Source: Flavobacteriales bacterium | GTDB taxonomy: Bacteria > Bacteroidota > Bacteroidia > Flavobacteriales_F > PHOS-HE28 | Length of the DNA: 64,000 nt | Reading direction: 5' to 3' | Assembly: GCA_026129465.1 (NCBI GenBank) | Contig: JAHCIA010000001.1 | Location: 3,541,001 to 3,605,000, forward strand | In this document: in pieces, positions 20,101 to 29,526 of the stretch | How the letters are laid out: each line of letters begins with the position of its first letter | Position numbering within the stretch: the first letter of the stretch is position 1 | Translations under genes and position numbers: made by a program | The notes under the pieces: model-generated | Seen by the model: only the letters and a program-made list of their open reading frames with translations | Databases searched by the model: none | What the model was told of the DNA's origin: nothing

Positions 20101-22161
20101 GGTTGGTCAGGGGCCATCAACAGCAATGATGCCTCGCAATTCTTCCTTGCCAGCCGAACGCTTCAAGGTGGTTCGGGTACGGCCGACGTGGAGTTGATCA
20201 GTCCCCCGTTCAGTACCCTGGGAGTCAGTACCGCGAGCCTGTCCTTCTTCCATTTCCTGGAGATCTTCGACTTCAATGGATTCGGACGTGTCGAAGTTTC
20301 TACCGATGGCTCGGCTTGGACCACGGTCGCCAATTACCCCAATACCAGCATCGGTTCCCGCACCAATTTCTTCAACCAGGTGCTGAGTTTGAACGCCTAT
20401 GTCGGCGAGCCCACGCTGTATCTGAAGTTCCGGTACAGGCAGACTTTTGGCAATGGTGGCTGGGCGATCGACAACGTGTCCGTCAGCGGCGCAGCTATTC
20501 CGGCCTACAGTTGGACCTCCGATCCGGCGGGCTTCAGCAGCGGTGCACAGAACCCCACCGGCGTGCAGATCGATGAGGACATCACCTTCACGCTTACCGT
20601 GACCCACCCCAGCGGTTGCACGACTTCCGACGATGTGACGGTATCGATCGACCTCACCGATGGTGATGGCGACGGTATTCCGGATTGTGTGGACAGCTGC
20701 CCGTTGGTCTTCGGCGAGGTGGGCGACCCCTGCGACGATGGCTACCCGGATACGGTGCTCGATGTGCTGGGTGGTGATTGCATTTGTGCAGGTGAGCCTT
20801 GCACCGCCGACCTCTACATCGCCTACGACCAGACCACCAACTACCAGGATGTGGTGTGGACCATCTACGAGCAGTCTACGAACATCGCCGTGCAGACCGG
20901 CGGCTTTGGCCCCGGCGCCGGCAGCGCCACCACCTGCGTGCCCGATGGCTGCTACTACCTGCGCGTGACCAATAGCGGCGGCAACGTGGTCTCCGGCGGC
21001 TATCGCCTGGTGCTGGATTCCGCCAATGTTTCCAGCGCCTACGGCAACCTGCGCATCATCGACAACCGGGGCAACCTGGTGCTGGGTCCCGGTGGCGACA
21101 GCGGCATCAGCAACAACGAGGGCTTCTGCATCACCAATGGCTTCATCGGCAGCGATGAGCCCATCTACACCAGCTGCGACCGCTACTGGTGGAAGAGCGG
21201 CGACTACCTGGTGGCGAGCGAGAACGCCACGGTGAGCGCCGAGTTCGGCGGTCCATATGCCAGCACCAGCGGCTACGAGTTCTGGTTCTACGACCCCAAC
21301 GGTGGCCTCAGCTTCCGCAAGACGCGCGTGCACACCGTGAGTGATGGCTTCGCGCCCAACAACGCGGTGCGCGCCTGCCACATCAAGCTCAACAACTGGG
21401 CGGCCGCCAGCCACCTGCAGAACGGGGTGCTCTACAACGTGCGTATCCGCGGCGTGGTGGCCGGCAACCCGATTGGTGAGTACGGCCCCGCCTGCCGCGT
21501 GGTGCTCGATCCGGTGCTGGCCCAGTGCCACCCCACGGGCTTGAACGACATTCCTGGCAACCCCAACTTCAGCTGCGGCGTGGACCGCATCTGGGGCGGG
21601 CCCAACCAATTGGCCAACCGCATTTTCTGCCGCCCGGTGGCCGGTGCCAACCGCTACCAGTGGGAGTTCACCAATGCGAACGAGACGTATACGGCCATTC
21701 TGGAGACCACCGGCGTGCAGCGCCACCTGAACTGGAGCAGCCAGCCCGCCATGCAGACCGGCAGCAGCTACCAGGTGCGTGTGCGCGCCAGCAAGGACAA
21801 TGGCGGCACGTGGTGCGAATGGGGCTGGACCTGTCAGGTGACCATCGTGCCCAGCGCCGCGCCGGGCAACGAGAACCTGGCCCTGGAAGGCGAGGCCGCC
21901 AGCAACCTGGCCCTCTGGCCCAACCCCAACAACGGCCAGCAAGTGTGGATCACCCTGGATGAGCTGGCCGCCGAGGTGGGCGCCGTGGCCGTGGACCTCT
22001 ACGACCTGAGCGGCCAACGCGTGATGGCACGCGAGATCGCCACCCAAGGCGGACATCTCTACACCAACTTCGACCTCGGTGGCATCGCCGCCGGCACCTA
22101 CCTGGTGTCGATCATCGCCGGGGAGCAGCAGCACGTGAAGCGGCTGGTGGTGCAGCCGTAG
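17125..22161 (+). CDS. Beta-helix/Ig-like surface protein, T9SS type A, N-terminus missing
   Basis: About 1,680 residues. Coding homology begins mid-domain at TTFAAINGGGQGGANILVE, which in relatives follows a signal peptide and further strands. The upstream in-frame stretch (16774-17124) is antisense of the M43 gene. Order: right-handed parallel beta-helix (many N-x-I / NNTI turns) to about 19340, ending DIGADAGNF; Ig-like domains; a MAM/jelly-roll-like module (FPLNEGFNAP... GGWAIDNVSV); an Asp-rich Ca loop with a CDDGYPDT Cys module; further unassigned beta domains; a sorting domain (NLALWPNPNNGQQV ... LVSIIAGEQQHVKRLV). No start codon or signal peptide is credible, so it is a decapitated gene or an assembly chimera. 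Confidence 0.85.
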   Translation, partial: TTFAAINGGGQGGANILVEITGNTTETGTAVLNQGAWTTLTVQPSGGASRTITGNLAAPLINLNGADNVTIDGLNTGGNSLTISNTNNGTTSGTCTIQFIADAVNNLVTRCTLLGSFSNSAITTNGGVVFFGAGAIATGCDNNTISFCDVGPAGSNLPVKAFHFGGSSGSEALRSSGNVIDNCSIYDFFLGAGPSAGVYVSSNDGTTELTISNNRFYQTAARSLTSSSQHSSIWIANANGNGFQVTGNTIGYASSTGTGTYTFSGIGGSTFVPIFLNTASVLPSNVTGNTITAIALSGAMNGTLAASVPVRLIGSNVGAININNNTIGSQSALDAITFTTSSGSNADVNAIHKNGAGTLNTNGNQIGGITVGGTGVAASRFYGMRANNAAGTNWTCNGNTIGGTVANSIRSTTTNTATQVQGIMFFDANLTAENNLIRNLTAANGTGANSTVSVGGIVCQNNTGTRVIRGNTIHSLSNTNALGGISATGINFEAVVSATNVVEGNFIHSLRLGSGGGTMNGIYIGSGGASIRNNMVRLGIDADGASITPSIFINGIYENGGTNTIWHNSVYIGGAGVVGTNNTWALFSNVTVTRDIRNNILWNARSNGSGSGSHLAIRVNSTNMNTNLTSDHNCLRVTGTGGVLGNNGANRIDLAAWQASFAPATKDQNSFSSDPLFIAPEGPATGVGAVDLHIQPASGSPVDATGVLIAAVAVDFDGDDRTDPLTTPVDIGADAGNFSAGSPCSGLPDAGTASALDTELCDGESAVLESDAVNTDSGIVYQWMVSNVTGGPYSNATGTGATTLNFSSSALAPGTYYFVLRARCVNETIPDGDSFSNEVEVTVYPTPAPTVNAGGPVSFCPGGSVTLSSSIAGDSYLWVPGGSTDPSIVASAAGSYTVTVTTNGCPGTSPAVVVSILPAPSGVTADASELAVCAGDEVDLFGAVSTLPPHFPLNEGFNAPTSSWTNVNNSSGGSPPNGADWTLRPNGYNPGGGWSGAINSNDASQFFLASRTLQGGSGTADVELISPPFSTLGVSTASLSFFHFLEIFDFNGFGRVEVSTDGSAWTTVANYPNTSIGSRTNFFNQVLSLNAYVGEPTLYLKFRYRQTFGNGGWAIDNVSVSGAAIPAYSWTSDPAGFSSGAQNPTGVQIDEDITFTLTVTHPSGCTTSDDVTVSIDLTDGDGDGIPDCVDSCPLVFGEVGDPCDDGYPDTVLDVLGGDCICAGEPCTADLYIAYDQTTNYQDVVWTIYEQSTNIAVQTGGFGPGAGSATTCVPDGCYYLRVTNSGGNVVSGGYRLVLDSANVSSAYGNLRIIDNRGNLVLGPGGDSGISNNEGFCITNGFIGSDEPIYTSCDRYWWKSGDYLVASENATVSAEFGGPYASTSGYEFWFYDPNGGLSFRKTRVHTVSDGFAPNNAVRACHIKLNNWAAASHLQNGVLYNVRIRGVVAGNPIGEYGPACRVVLDPVLAQCHPTGLNDIPGNPNFSCGVDRIWGGPNQLANRIFCRPVAGANRYQWEFTNANETYTAILETTGVQRHLNWSSQPAMQTGSSYQVRVRASKDNGGTWCEWGWTCQVTIVPSAAPGNENLALEGEAASNLALWPNPNNGQQVWITLDELAAEVGAVAVDLYDLSGQRVMAREIATQGGHLYTNFDLGGIAAGTYLVSIIAGEQQHVKRLVVQP

Positions 22162-22187
22162 TTTCGAGGGACGCGATCCCTCGAAAC
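22161..22187 (+). terminator. Hairpin after the beta-helix gene
   Basis: An 11-bp perfect inverted repeat (GTTTCGAGGGA / TCCCTCGAAAC) with a CGCGA loop begins at the last base of the stop codon. It is followed closely by a second hairpin. Confidence 0.55.
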
Positions 22188-22197
22188 AAGGCATAGC

Positions 22198-22229
22198 AAA
22201 GGGCCGCTCCCGCAAGGGAGCGGCCCTTT
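22198..22229. terminator. Bidirectional terminator between convergent genes
   Basis: A 14-bp perfect stem AAAGGGCCGCTCCC / GGGAGCGGCCCTTT with a GCAA tetraloop. Flanking A/T runs serve both the beta-helix gene (plus) and rpe (minus). Confidence 0.8.
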
Positions 22230-22251
22230 CGCATAGGGGGTCCTGTGCTTG

Positions 22252-22899
22252 TCAGCCCGCCAGCCGTGCCATGGCCGCTGTCGGTTCCGTGGCACCGAAC
22301 ACACTGTTCCCCGCCACCAGCACATCGGCTCCGGTGGCGGCCAGCTGCTTCGCATTGTCCTCACCCACACCGCCGTCGATCTCGATCAAGGCCTTGGAGC
22401 CGGTCTTCTCGCGCAGCGCCACCAGCGTCTCGACCTTGGCATAGGTGCGCTCGATGAACTTCTGACCACCGAAGCCGGGGTTCACGCTCATCAAGCACAC
22501 GATGTCGATGTCGGCGAGCACATCCTCCAACAGGTCCACCCGGGTGTGCGGGTTGATCGCCACACCGGCCTTCATGCCTGCGGCCTTGATGGCCTGGATG
22601 CTGCGATGCAGATGCGGGCAGGCCTCGTAGTGAACGGTCAGGTGGTCGGCTCCCGCATCGCGGAAGGCGTTGATGTACTGGTCGGGACGCACGATCATCA
22701 GGTGCACATCGAAGGGCTTCTTCGCGTGGCGGCGGATGCTCTTGATCACCGGCAGGCCGAAGCTGATGTTGGGCACGAAGACCCCGTCCATCACGTCGAT
22801 GTGGTGCCAGGCCGCAGGGCCTTCCTCAATGAGATCAACGGCCTTGCGCAGTTCCGCGAAGTCTGCGGACAGCAGGGAAGGGGCGAGCAGGTGTGGCAT
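22252..22899 (-). CDS. rpe: Ribulose-phosphate 3-epimerase
   Basis: Interconverts D-ribulose-5-phosphate and D-xylulose-5-phosphate in the pentose-phosphate pathway; 215-residue TIM barrel. Visible: N-terminal LAPSLLSADF; HIDVMDGVFVPNISFG and FDVHLMIVRP, which contribute metal-binding His/Asp; the phosphate-site signature VNPGFGGQKFI; and EIDGGVGEDN with catalytic Asp. A TACCTTCG box (22906-22913, minus) sits 6 nt before the ATG, again a leaderless arrangement. It converges on a strong shared terminator with the beta-helix gene. Confidence 0.97.
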   Translation of the reverse strand: MPHLLAPSLLSADFAELRKAVDLIEEGPAAWHHIDVMDGVFVPNISFGLPVIKSIRRHAKKPFDVHLMIVRPDQYINAFRDAGADHLTVHYEACPHLHRSIQAIKAAGMKAGVAINPHTRVDLLEDVLADIDIVCLMSVNPGFGGQKFIERTYAKVETLVALREKTGSKALIEIDGGVGEDNAKQLAATGADVLVAGNSVFGATEPTAAMARLAG

Positions 22900-22905
22900 G
22901 CTTGG

Positions 22906-22913
22906 CGAAGGTA
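22906..22913 (-). promoter_or_regulatory. -7 box TACCTTCG of rpe
   Basis: TAnnTTCG variant on the minus strand, 6 nt from the rpe ATG. Confidence 0.5.
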
Positions 22914-23000
22914 GCCGCTCACCGAGCTTCCAACCCTCAACCTGCCTGCCGGCAGCCTCCCTGCGGTAGATACGGCGGGCTGATCAACCTCCGGCCATCA

Positions 23001-23867
23001 TCAACCCAGATAGGCCTTCAGAACCCCGCTGCGGCTGGTGTGCTTCATGCGGCGGATGGCCTTCTCCTTGATCTGGCGGACACGTTCCCTGGTGAGGTCG
23101 AACTTCTGGCCGATCTCTTCCAGGGTGTGCGGTTGGTTGCCGTTGAGTCCGAAGTACAGCCGGATCACATCGGATTCCCGGCCGGCCAGCACGGACAGCG
23201 AACGCTCGATCTCCGTGCGCAGACTGTCGCTCATGAGACTGTCCACCGGATTGGGGATGTCGTCGTTGTGCATCACGTCCATCATGGTGCCGCTGTCGTC
23301 CCCATCGCGAAGGGGGGCGTCCATGCTCACATGGCGACCGGTATTGTTCAGGCTGGTCTTCACCTCCTCCAGGGTCATCTCCAGCACTTCGGCCAACTCA
23401 TGCGCGGTCGGGGGGCGCTCATGCTCCTGCTCCAGTTTGGCGAAAGCCTTGTTGATCTTGTTGATGGAGCCGATCTTGTTGAGTGGCAGGCGCACGATGC
23501 GCGCTTGTTCGGCGAGACTCTGCAGGATCTGCTGGCGGATCCACCACACGGCGTAGCTGATGAACTTGAAGCCGCGCGTCTCATCGAAGCGGCTCGCGGC
23601 CTTGATCAGTCCGAGGTTCCCTTCGCTGATGAGGTCGGGCAGGCTGAGGCCCTGGCCTTGGTATTGTTTGGCCACGCTCACCACGAAGCGCAGGTTGGCC
23701 TTGGCCAGTTGTTCCAGCGCTCCGGTGTCACCTTGCTTGATGCGCCGGGCCAGCTCCACCTCCTCCTGGGCGGTGATGAGTTTCACCTTGCCGATCTCCT
23801 GGAGATACTTGTCCAGGGACGGCGTGTCCCGGTTCGTCACCTGCTTGGTGATCTTCAACTGCCTCAT
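23001..23867 (-). CDS. rpoD: Housekeeping RNA polymerase sigma factor (sigma-70, RpoD/SigA type)
   Basis: 288 residues starting [22 protein letters not shown], the standard N-terminus of the short Bacteroidota primary sigma factor, which lacks region 1.1. The in-frame ATG three codons upstream is less likely. Visible: region 1.2 (DKYLQEIGK), region 2 ([47 protein letters not shown]), region 3, and region 4 with the helix-turn-helix [27 protein letters not shown]. This factor recognises the -33 TTG / -7 TAnnTTTG promoters seen throughout the window. No operon partner. Confidence 0.96.
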   Translation of the reverse strand: MRQLKITKQVTNRDTPSLDKYLQEIGKVKLITAQEEVELARRIKQGDTGALEQLAKANLRFVVSVAKQYQGQGLSLPDLISEGNLGLIKAASRFDETRGFKFISYAVWWIRQQILQSLAEQARIVRLPLNKIGSINKINKAFAKLEQEHERPPTAHELAEVLEMTLEEVKTSLNNTGRHVSMDAPLRDGDDSGTMMDVMHNDDIPNPVDSLMSDSLRTEIERSLSVLAGRESDVIRLYFGLNGNQPHTLEEIGQKFDLTRERVRQIKEKAIRRMKHTSRSGVLKAYLG

Positions 23868-24045
23868 CCTTGCCATGCCGAGCTGTTGTGTTTTGCGAAG
23901 TGCAGGGCCTTGAACGCCAGGTCATGGTCAAGGTTACCCGCATCCCTTGCGCGGCACGGCGGGCCGGGGAACGGCGCGGCATCCAACGCGGCGAGCCGCC
24001 CTGTTGGGGGCGGCTCGCGCAAGGTTTTCCGGCGATGTGCCCGGA

Positions 24046-26274
24046 TCAGTTCTGTTCCGGACCGCGGTCGCGCATGGGGCGGCGCGGACGGTCGTCCCGG
24101 TCGCGGCGCTCACGGCGTTCGCCGTTGCCACCCTCCGGGCGGTCCACCCAGCCCTCGGGCTTGGGCAGCAGCACTCGGCGGCTCAGCTTCAGTTTGCCAC
24201 TGCGCGGATCCTTGCCGGTGACCTGGAATTCGATCACGTCGCCCTCCTTCAACACGTCCTCCACACGGTCGATGCGGCGCCATTCCAGCTCGCTGACATG
24301 CAGCAGGCCATCCACGCCGGGCATCACTTCCACGAAGGCGCCATAGGGCATGATGGTCTTCACCTTGCCTTTGTAGTTGGCGCCCACTTCGGCCTGGGGC
24401 GGGTTGGCGATGGCGTTCACACGGGCCAGAGCGGCGTCGATGCTCGCCTTGTTCTCGCTCATGATCTCCACCACGCCGCGGCCATCCACCTCGTCGATGC
24501 TGATGTGCGCGCCGGTCTCGGCCTGGATCTCCTGGATCACACGGCCACCGGGACCGATCACCGCGCCGATGCTTTCCTTGGGGATCTCGATGGTGATGAT
24601 CCGTGGGGCGTGCGGCTTGTAGTCCTCACGCGGCTTGTCCAAGGTCTTGAGCATCTCGCCCAGGATGTGCAGGCGGCCTACGCGAGCCTGTTCCAATGCC
24701 TGGGCCAGCACCTCGTACGGCAGACCGTCCACCTTCATGTCCATCTGCGTGGCGGTGATGCCCTTGGCGGTGCCACAGATCTTGAAGTCCATGTCGCCGA
24801 GAAAGTCCTCGTCGCCCAGGATGTCGCTGAGGATCGCGTGGCGCTTGCCGTCGCTGATCATGCCCATGGCGATGCCGCTCACCGGGGCCTTGATCTTCAC
24901 ACCGGCGTCCATCAGGGCCAGGGTGCCGCTGCACACGGTGGCCATGGAACTGGATCCGTTGCTCTCCAGGATGTCGCAATTCAGGCGGATGGTGTAGGGG
25001 TTCTCCGGCAAACCGGGGATGACGGGCTTCAGCGCGCGCAGGGCCAGGTTGCCATGGCCCACCTCTCGCCGGCCGGGTCCCCGGATGGGGCGTACCTCGC
25101 CGGTGCTGAAGCTGGGGAAGTTGTAGTGCAGCATGAAGTTCTCGCTGCCCTTCTTCGTGGCCAGATCGATGGTCTGCTCGTCCATGGAACTGCCCAGCGT
25201 GAGCAGGTTGATGGCCTGGGTCTCGCCCCGGGTGAAGATGGCGCTGCCGTGCGTGCCGGGCAGGACGTCCACTTCGCTCCAGATCGGGCGGATCTCGTCG
25301 GTCCGGCGTCCATCGAGCCGCTTCTGGTGGTCCAGCACCACATTGCGCACGGCCGCTTTCTGGGTCTTCTTGAAATAGCGGGCGAGCATCGCCTTGTCCG
25401 CCAGCTCCTCCTCACTGAGGGTGGCCAGGCATTCCTCCTTCACGGTGCCGAACTTCTCGTGGCGCTCGTCCTTGCTGCTGGGCACCATCGCCAGGTCGTA
25501 GTAGCGCTGGTAGCAGAAGTCGTGGATCTTTTTCTCGAGATCGGGGTTCTTGTTCTCGTGCTCATAGGTGCGCTTCACCTGGCTCTTGGGCACGGCCGCG
25601 CCGAGTTCTTTCAGCACCGCGCAATGCACCTTGATGGCTTCATGGGCGACCTTGATGGCCTCGATCATGTCGGCCTCCTGCACCTCCTTCATCTCACCCT
25701 CCACCATGAGGATGTCGCGATCGGTGCCGGCCACGATCAGGTCCATGTCGGCCTCGGCCATCTCTTCCACGCGGGGGTTGACCACGAACCTTCCGCCGAT
25801 GCGGGCCACGCGCACTTCGCTCACCGGGCCTGCGAAGGGAATGTTGCTCACGGCCAGGGCGGCCGCTGCGGCCAGGCAGGCGATGGCATCGCTGGGGTTC
25901 TTCTTGTCGGCGCTCATCAGGGAGATCATCACCTGGGTGTCGCCATGGTAGTCATCTGGGAAGAGCGGCCTGATGGCGCGGTCCACCAGGCGGCTGGTGA
26001 GCACCTCGTGGTCGCTGGGTCTCGCTTCACGCTTGAAGAAGCCGCCCGGGAAACGGCCGGCGGCGCTGAATTTCTCGCGGTACTCCACCGTCAGGGGGAG
26101 GAAGTCGATGCCCTCGCGGGCTTCTTTGGTGCTCACCACCGTGGCGAGCAGAATGGTATCGCCCAGGCGCACCGTCACGGCGCCGTCGGCCTGTTTGGCC
26201 AGTACGCCGGTCTCGATGGTGATGGCCTTTCCATCGCCCAGGTCGATCGTTCTCTTGGTTCCTTCTGGTCTCAT
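24046..26274 (-). CDS. pnp: Polyribonucleotide nucleotidyltransferase (PNPase)
   Basis: 3'-5' phosphorolytic exoribonuclease, 742 residues. Domains in order: first RNase PH core, all-alpha linker, second RNase PH core ([39 protein letters not shown] ... [13 protein letters not shown]), KH domain ([21 protein letters not shown]) and S1 domain ([20 protein letters not shown]), with an Arg/Asp-rich tail. Start taken at [18 protein letters not shown]; the longer frame upstream runs into the rpsO terminator and is not coding-like. It lies downstream of rpsO, the usual rpsO-pnp order, with a hairpin between them. Confidence 0.97.
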   Translation of the reverse strand: MRPEGTKRTIDLGDGKAITIETGVLAKQADGAVTVRLGDTILLATVVSTKEAREGIDFLPLTVEYREKFSAAGRFPGGFFKREARPSDHEVLTSRLVDRAIRPLFPDDYHGDTQVMISLMSADKKNPSDAIACLAAAAALAVSNIPFAGPVSEVRVARIGGRFVVNPRVEEMAEADMDLIVAGTDRDILMVEGEMKEVQEADMIEAIKVAHEAIKVHCAVLKELGAAVPKSQVKRTYEHENKNPDLEKKIHDFCYQRYYDLAMVPSSKDERHEKFGTVKEECLATLSEEELADKAMLARYFKKTQKAAVRNVVLDHQKRLDGRRTDEIRPIWSEVDVLPGTHGSAIFTRGETQAINLLTLGSSMDEQTIDLATKKGSENFMLHYNFPSFSTGEVRPIRGPGRREVGHGNLALRALKPVIPGLPENPYTIRLNCDILESNGSSSMATVCSGTLALMDAGVKIKAPVSGIAMGMISDGKRHAILSDILGDEDFLGDMDFKICGTAKGITATQMDMKVDGLPYEVLAQALEQARVGRLHILGEMLKTLDKPREDYKPHAPRIITIEIPKESIGAVIGPGGRVIQEIQAETGAHISIDEVDGRGVVEIMSENKASIDAALARVNAIANPPQAEVGANYKGKVKTIMPYGAFVEVMPGVDGLLHVSELEWRRIDRVEDVLKEGDVIEFQVTGKDPRSGKLKLSRRVLLPKPEGWVDRPEGGNGERRERRDRDDRPRRPMRDRGPEQN

Positions 26275-26345
26275 CTTCTTGTTCTGTCTTCGTTTGTCCT
26301 CTCTTCTACTGTGTCTTCCGCAGCGGGCCTCCCGCGGCGGGGTTA

Positions 26346-26378
26346 TGAAAAAGGGCGATCGTGCTATCACGATCGCCC
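26346..26378 (-). terminator. Rho-independent terminator/attenuator after rpsO
   Basis: An 11-bp perfect stem GGGCGATCGTG / CACGATCGCCC, followed on the minus strand by a five-T run. It lies between rpsO and pnp and could limit read-through into pnp. Confidence 0.8.
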
Positions 26379-26436
26379 CCTTATTCGATCAGGATGTGCC
26401 CGCAGGTATGGCCGCTGTGGCGGCGTTCCCCATGGC

Positions 26437-26706
26437 TTATTTGCGCAGACCGAGCTTGCCGATGATGGCCCGGTAGCGTTCGATGTCGTACTTCTTCAGG
26501 TAGCCCAGCAGCTGCTTGCGCTTGCCCACCATGGCCATCAGCGCCTTCTCGGTGCCGTGGTCCTTCTTGTTCCGCTTGAGGTGTTCGGTGAGGTGGTCGA
26601 TCCGCTGGGTGAACAGCGCGATCTGGCTTTCGGCACCACCGGTGTTCTTGGCGTTGCCTCCGTGCTCGGTGAAGATGGCCTCCTTGGCCTCGTTCGTCAG
26701 GTACAT
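26437..26706 (-). CDS. rpsO: 30S ribosomal protein uS15
   Basis: 89 residues, full family length. Binds the central domain of 16S rRNA early in 30S assembly. Visible: ETGSPE-like region replaced by NTGGAESQIALFTQRIDHLTEHLK, then the signature DHGTEKALMAMVGKRKQLLGYLKK and C-terminal RYRAIIGKLGLRK. A TATCTTCG -7 box lies at 26726-26733 (minus), 19 nt upstream. Confidence 0.97.
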   Translation of the reverse strand: MYLTNEAKEAIFTEHGGNAKNTGGAESQIALFTQRIDHLTEHLKRNKKDHGTEKALMAMVGKRKQLLGYLKKYDIERYRAIIGKLGLRK

Positions 26707-26841
26707 GGTCGTTGTTAACAGGCCGCGAAGATAGGAACTTATGGATCCCCGGCGTCTGGTGGGCCAGTATCCCTTATGCCTCTGGCCTGCTGCCTTGCCC
26801 TTTGCCCATTGGCACTGTGGAATGGCCTGGCGATCATAGGC

Positions 26842-27687
26842 TTAGCTAAGGAAGAAGCCGAAGAGCTTGGCCAGGGTGGGCTTCAGGTCCTTGCGGGCCA
26901 CGATCTTGTCCAGGAAGCCGTGGTCCAGCACGAATTCGCTGGTCTGGAAGCCCTCGGGCAGGTCGCGGCCGATGGTCTCACGCACCACGCGGGGGCCGGC
27001 GAAGGCCACCAAGGCCTTGGGTTCTGCGATGTTCAGATCGCCGAGCATGGCGAAGCTGGCCGTGACGCCACCGGTGGTGGGGTCGGTGATGATGCTGATG
27101 TAGGGCAGTTTCTTGCGGGACAACTGGGCCAGCTTGGCGCTGGTCTTGGCCATCTGCATCAGGCTGAAGCCGGCCTCCATCATGCGGGCACCACCGCTCT
27201 TGCTGATGATGACCAAGGGGCACTTGCGCTTCATGGCCCGGTCGGCGGCGATGGCGATCTTCTCGCCCACCACGCTGCCCATGCTGCCGCCGATGAAGCG
27301 GAAGTCCATGCAGGCGATCACCACCGGGTGGCCGTCCAGGTTCCCCTCAGCCGCCTTTATCGCATCGTTCAAACCGGTCTCGGCGCGGGTCTTGGCCAGG
27401 CGCTCGGTGTACTTCTTCGTGTCCTCGAAGGCCAGCGGGTCGCCGGCGATCAGTTCCGGGGCCAGTTCGGTGTACTTCTGCTCATCGAAGAGGATGGCGA
27501 AGTACTTGGCGCTGCCGATCTTCTCGTGGTGGCCGCAGTGGGCGCACACCCACAGGTTGTTCTCGTGGTCGTCGGCGGTCATCACCTCCTTGCACTCCGG
27601 GCACTTGTACCAAAGCCCCTCGGGAGTTTCCTTCTTCTCCTCGGTGCTGGTGGTGATGCCTTCCTTGACGCGTGTGAACCAGCCCAT
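26842..27687 (-). CDS. accD: Acetyl-CoA carboxylase carboxyltransferase subunit beta
   Basis: Transfers CO2 from carboxybiotin to acetyl-CoA with AccA, the committed step of fatty-acid synthesis. 281 residues from [11 protein letters not shown]. The N-terminal zinc ribbon CPEC...CAHC is complete (four Cys). The crotonase-fold core shows [29 protein letters not shown] and [20 protein letters not shown]. An in-frame extension upstream crosses an intergenic palindromic element and is rejected. AccA is not in the window. Minus strand, downstream of the aldolase gene. Confidence 0.96.
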   Translation of the reverse strand: MGWFTRVKEGITTSTEEKKETPEGLWYKCPECKEVMTADDHENNLWVCAHCGHHEKIGSAKYFAILFDEQKYTELAPELIAGDPLAFEDTKKYTERLAKTRAETGLNDAIKAAEGNLDGHPVVIACMDFRFIGGSMGSVVGEKIAIAADRAMKRKCPLVIISKSGGARMMEAGFSLMQMAKTSAKLAQLSRKKLPYISIITDPTTGGVTASFAMLGDLNIAEPKALVAFAGPRVVRETIGRDLPEGFQTSEFVLDHGFLDKIVARKDLKPTLAKLFGFFLS

Positions 27688-27734
27688 GGCGGCGTGTTGG
27701 GGGAGCGAAGTTATTTCCTGGGGGAAGTTGGGGC

Positions 27735-27814
27735 GTTGGAGCTTGGATGTTGAAGGTTGTCCTTGGGGAACGAGCGTCTGCGACCTCCGACCCCTCAACA
27801 CTTCGACCTCCAAC
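27735..27814. repeat. Intergenic imperfect palindrome, GTTGGAG/TTGAAGG family
   Basis: The left arm GTTGGAGCTTGGATGTTGAA (27735-27754) and the reverse complement of the right arm (27781-27814) share GTTGGAG, then TTGA-GG, in the same order. Similar elements occur near 41745 and 57046, always between genes. Confidence 0.5.
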
Positions 27815-27817
27815 GGT

Positions 27818-28888
27818 CTATGCTATCGTGACACCCTTGTCCAGATAAACGTCCTGGATGGCGTTGAGCAGCGCCACCCCTTCGGCAATGGGGCGCTGGA
27901 AGGCTTTGCGGCCACTGATGAGGCCCTGCCCGCCGGCGCGCTTGTTGATCACCGCCGTGCGCACCGCCTCGGCCAGGTCGCTTGCGCCGCTGCTGGCCCC
28001 GCCGCTGTTGATCAGGCCGATGCGGCCCATGTAGCAGTTGGCCACCTGGTAGCGGCACAGGTCGATCGGATGGTCGGTGGTGAGTTCGCTGTAGACCTTT
28101 TTGTGCGTCTTGCCGTAACCGCTGAGCGCGTTGTAGCCACCATTCACCTCGGGCAGCTTCTGCTTGATGATGTCCGCCTTGATCGTCACCCCCAGGTGGT
28201 TGGCCTGCCCGGTGAGGTCGGCCGCGGTGTGGTGGTCCGTGCCGCCCGTCTTGAAGCCGGGGTTGCGCAGGTAGCACCAGAGGATGGTGGCCATGCCCAG
28301 CTCGTGCGCGCGGTCGAAGGCCTCGGCGATCTCGGTGATCTGGCGCGTGCTCTCCGGGCTGCCGAAATAGATGGTGGCGCCCACCGCCACGGCACCCATG
28401 TCCCACGCGCTCTCCACCGTGCCGAAGAGCACCTGGTCGAACTTGTTGGGATAGGTCATCAACTCGTTGTGGTTGATCTTGACGATGTAGGGGATCTTGT
28501 GGGCGTACTTGCGGGCGCTGGCGGCCAGCACGCCATAGGTGGAGGCCACCGCGTTGCAACCGCCTTCGAGGGCGAGCTTCACGATGTTCTCCGGGTCGAA
28601 GTAGGCCGGGTTGGGCGCGAAGCTGGCCCCGGCGCTGTGCTCGATGCCTTGGTCCACCGGCAGGATGCTCAGGTAGCCCGTGCCCCCCAAACGGCCGCTG
28701 CCGTAAAGCGTCTGCAAGGCGCGCAACACCTGGGGGCTGCGGTCGCTGGGGCCGAAGCTGCGCTCCACGAAATCAGGGCCCGGCAGGTGCAATTGCTTGC
28801 GGGATATGGTGCTGCACTGGTGTTCCAACAGGTTGGCCGCATCGCTGCCCAGCAATGCCGCGATGTCCGCGGTCTTCATCTTCGCCAT
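27818..28888 (-). CDS. fbaB: Class I fructose-bisphosphate aldolase (FbaB/DhnA type)
   Basis: Schiff-base aldolase interconverting fructose-1,6-bisphosphate and glyceraldehyde-3-P plus dihydroxyacetone-P. 356 residues, near the FbaB length (~350). Visible: [28 protein letters not shown], the [12 protein letters not shown] strand with the likely active-site Lys, GATIYFGS, and [21 protein letters not shown]. Start at [14 protein letters not shown]; a -7 box TACCTTTG lies 44 nt upstream (28933-28940). The much longer in-frame extension (to 29404) runs through a microsatellite and is not coding. With pfkA this gives two glycolytic/gluconeogenic steps in the window. Confidence 0.94.
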   Translation of the reverse strand: MAKMKTADIAALLGSDAANLLEHQCSTISRKQLHLPGPDFVERSFGPSDRSPQVLRALQTLYGSGRLGGTGYLSILPVDQGIEHSAGASFAPNPAYFDPENIVKLALEGGCNAVASTYGVLAASARKYAHKIPYIVKINHNELMTYPNKFDQVLFGTVESAWDMGAVAVGATIYFGSPESTRQITEIAEAFDRAHELGMATILWCYLRNPGFKTGGTDHHTAADLTGQANHLGVTIKADIIKQKLPEVNGGYNALSGYGKTHKKVYSELTTDHPIDLCRYQVANCYMGRIGLINSGGASSGASDLAEAVRTAVINKRAGGQGLISGRKAFQRPIAEGVALLNAIQDVYLDKGVTIA

Positions 28889-28932
28889 GGATCGTATCTG
28901 GTATGGTGCCGGCCCCTGCGGCCGGCGGGCGC

Positions 28933-28940
28933 CAAAGGTA
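28933..28940 (-). promoter_or_regulatory. -7 box TACCTTTG of the aldolase gene
   Basis: Exact TAnnTTTG on the minus strand, leaving a ~40-nt 5' leader. Confidence 0.55.
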
Positions 28941-29077
28941 GAAAAGGGGGTGGGGCGGGAAGGAAGCCCGGGACAGGTCCTTCGCGCCACCATATGGACC
29001 GGGGAAACTCCGCCCATGGAGCAGCCTTGACAGTCCAGCATCGAAGGGATCGCTTTTACAAGTTCGGTCTCGTAAAA

Positions 29078-29097
29078 AATACCCTGCCCAGGGTATT
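29078..29097. promoter_or_regulatory. Symmetric inverted repeat, possible operator
   Basis: Perfect 9-bp arms AATACCCTG / CAGGGTATT around CC, within an A/T-richer stretch of the gap. Could be a dimeric regulator site or a short terminator. No regulator is linked. Confidence 0.35.
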
Positions 29098-29229
29098 GTA
29101 GAGGGGCTTCTGGCCTGGCTATCCTTGTAAGCTCCTGCTCCACATGTGCCCCACGCTTACAGCACGACCTTATGCCTCTGGCCGCCAAGAATTGTCGGCT
29201 TGGGTTCTCCGTTACCTCGACGGTGGCAG

Positions 29230-29263
<34 letters not shown>

Positions 29264-29512
29264 AATGACGCGCCACCCCGGCGCAACAAAGAAGCCCCCA
29301 GTGTTTGCGCACCGAGGGCTTTGGTCACTCATGTCCCACCAAACTCTGACGTAAGATGAACACAAGCTGAAGCAAAGGTACAGACCCTTGGGGAGCAGGT
29401 GCATGGCCCCAAGGGCGCCGGGTACGGCGGGTGGGCCACAGGCCCGCCCGCACGGGCAGGCAGCGCATCCTTGGTGGTGCGCTGTCTACCTTACCCAGGA
29501 GCGCCACAACAG

Positions 29513-29520
29513 AAAGGAGA
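29513..29520 (+). promoter_or_regulatory. Shine-Dalgarno matched to the variant anti-SD
   Basis: AAAGGAGA, 6 nt before the ATG at 29527, is the exact 8-nt complement of UCUCCUUU at the 3' end of the 16S gene in this window. It would mismatch a standard ACCUCCUU tail at one position. It is the clearest SD seen in the window. Confidence 0.6.
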
Positions 29521-29526
29521 ACAACA

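Noticed and set aside
20107..22215. Very long open frame (~700 codons) on the minus strand inside the beta-helix gene
   Set aside because: Antisense shadow of a GC-rich coding region; His/Val/Ala-rich composition, no domain, no promoter. The plus strand carries the recognisable T9SS protein.
23947..26718. ~920-codon plus-strand frame opposite pnp and rpsO
   Set aside because: Shadow of pnp/rpsO; low-complexity His/Gly/Ala-rich translation with no motif.
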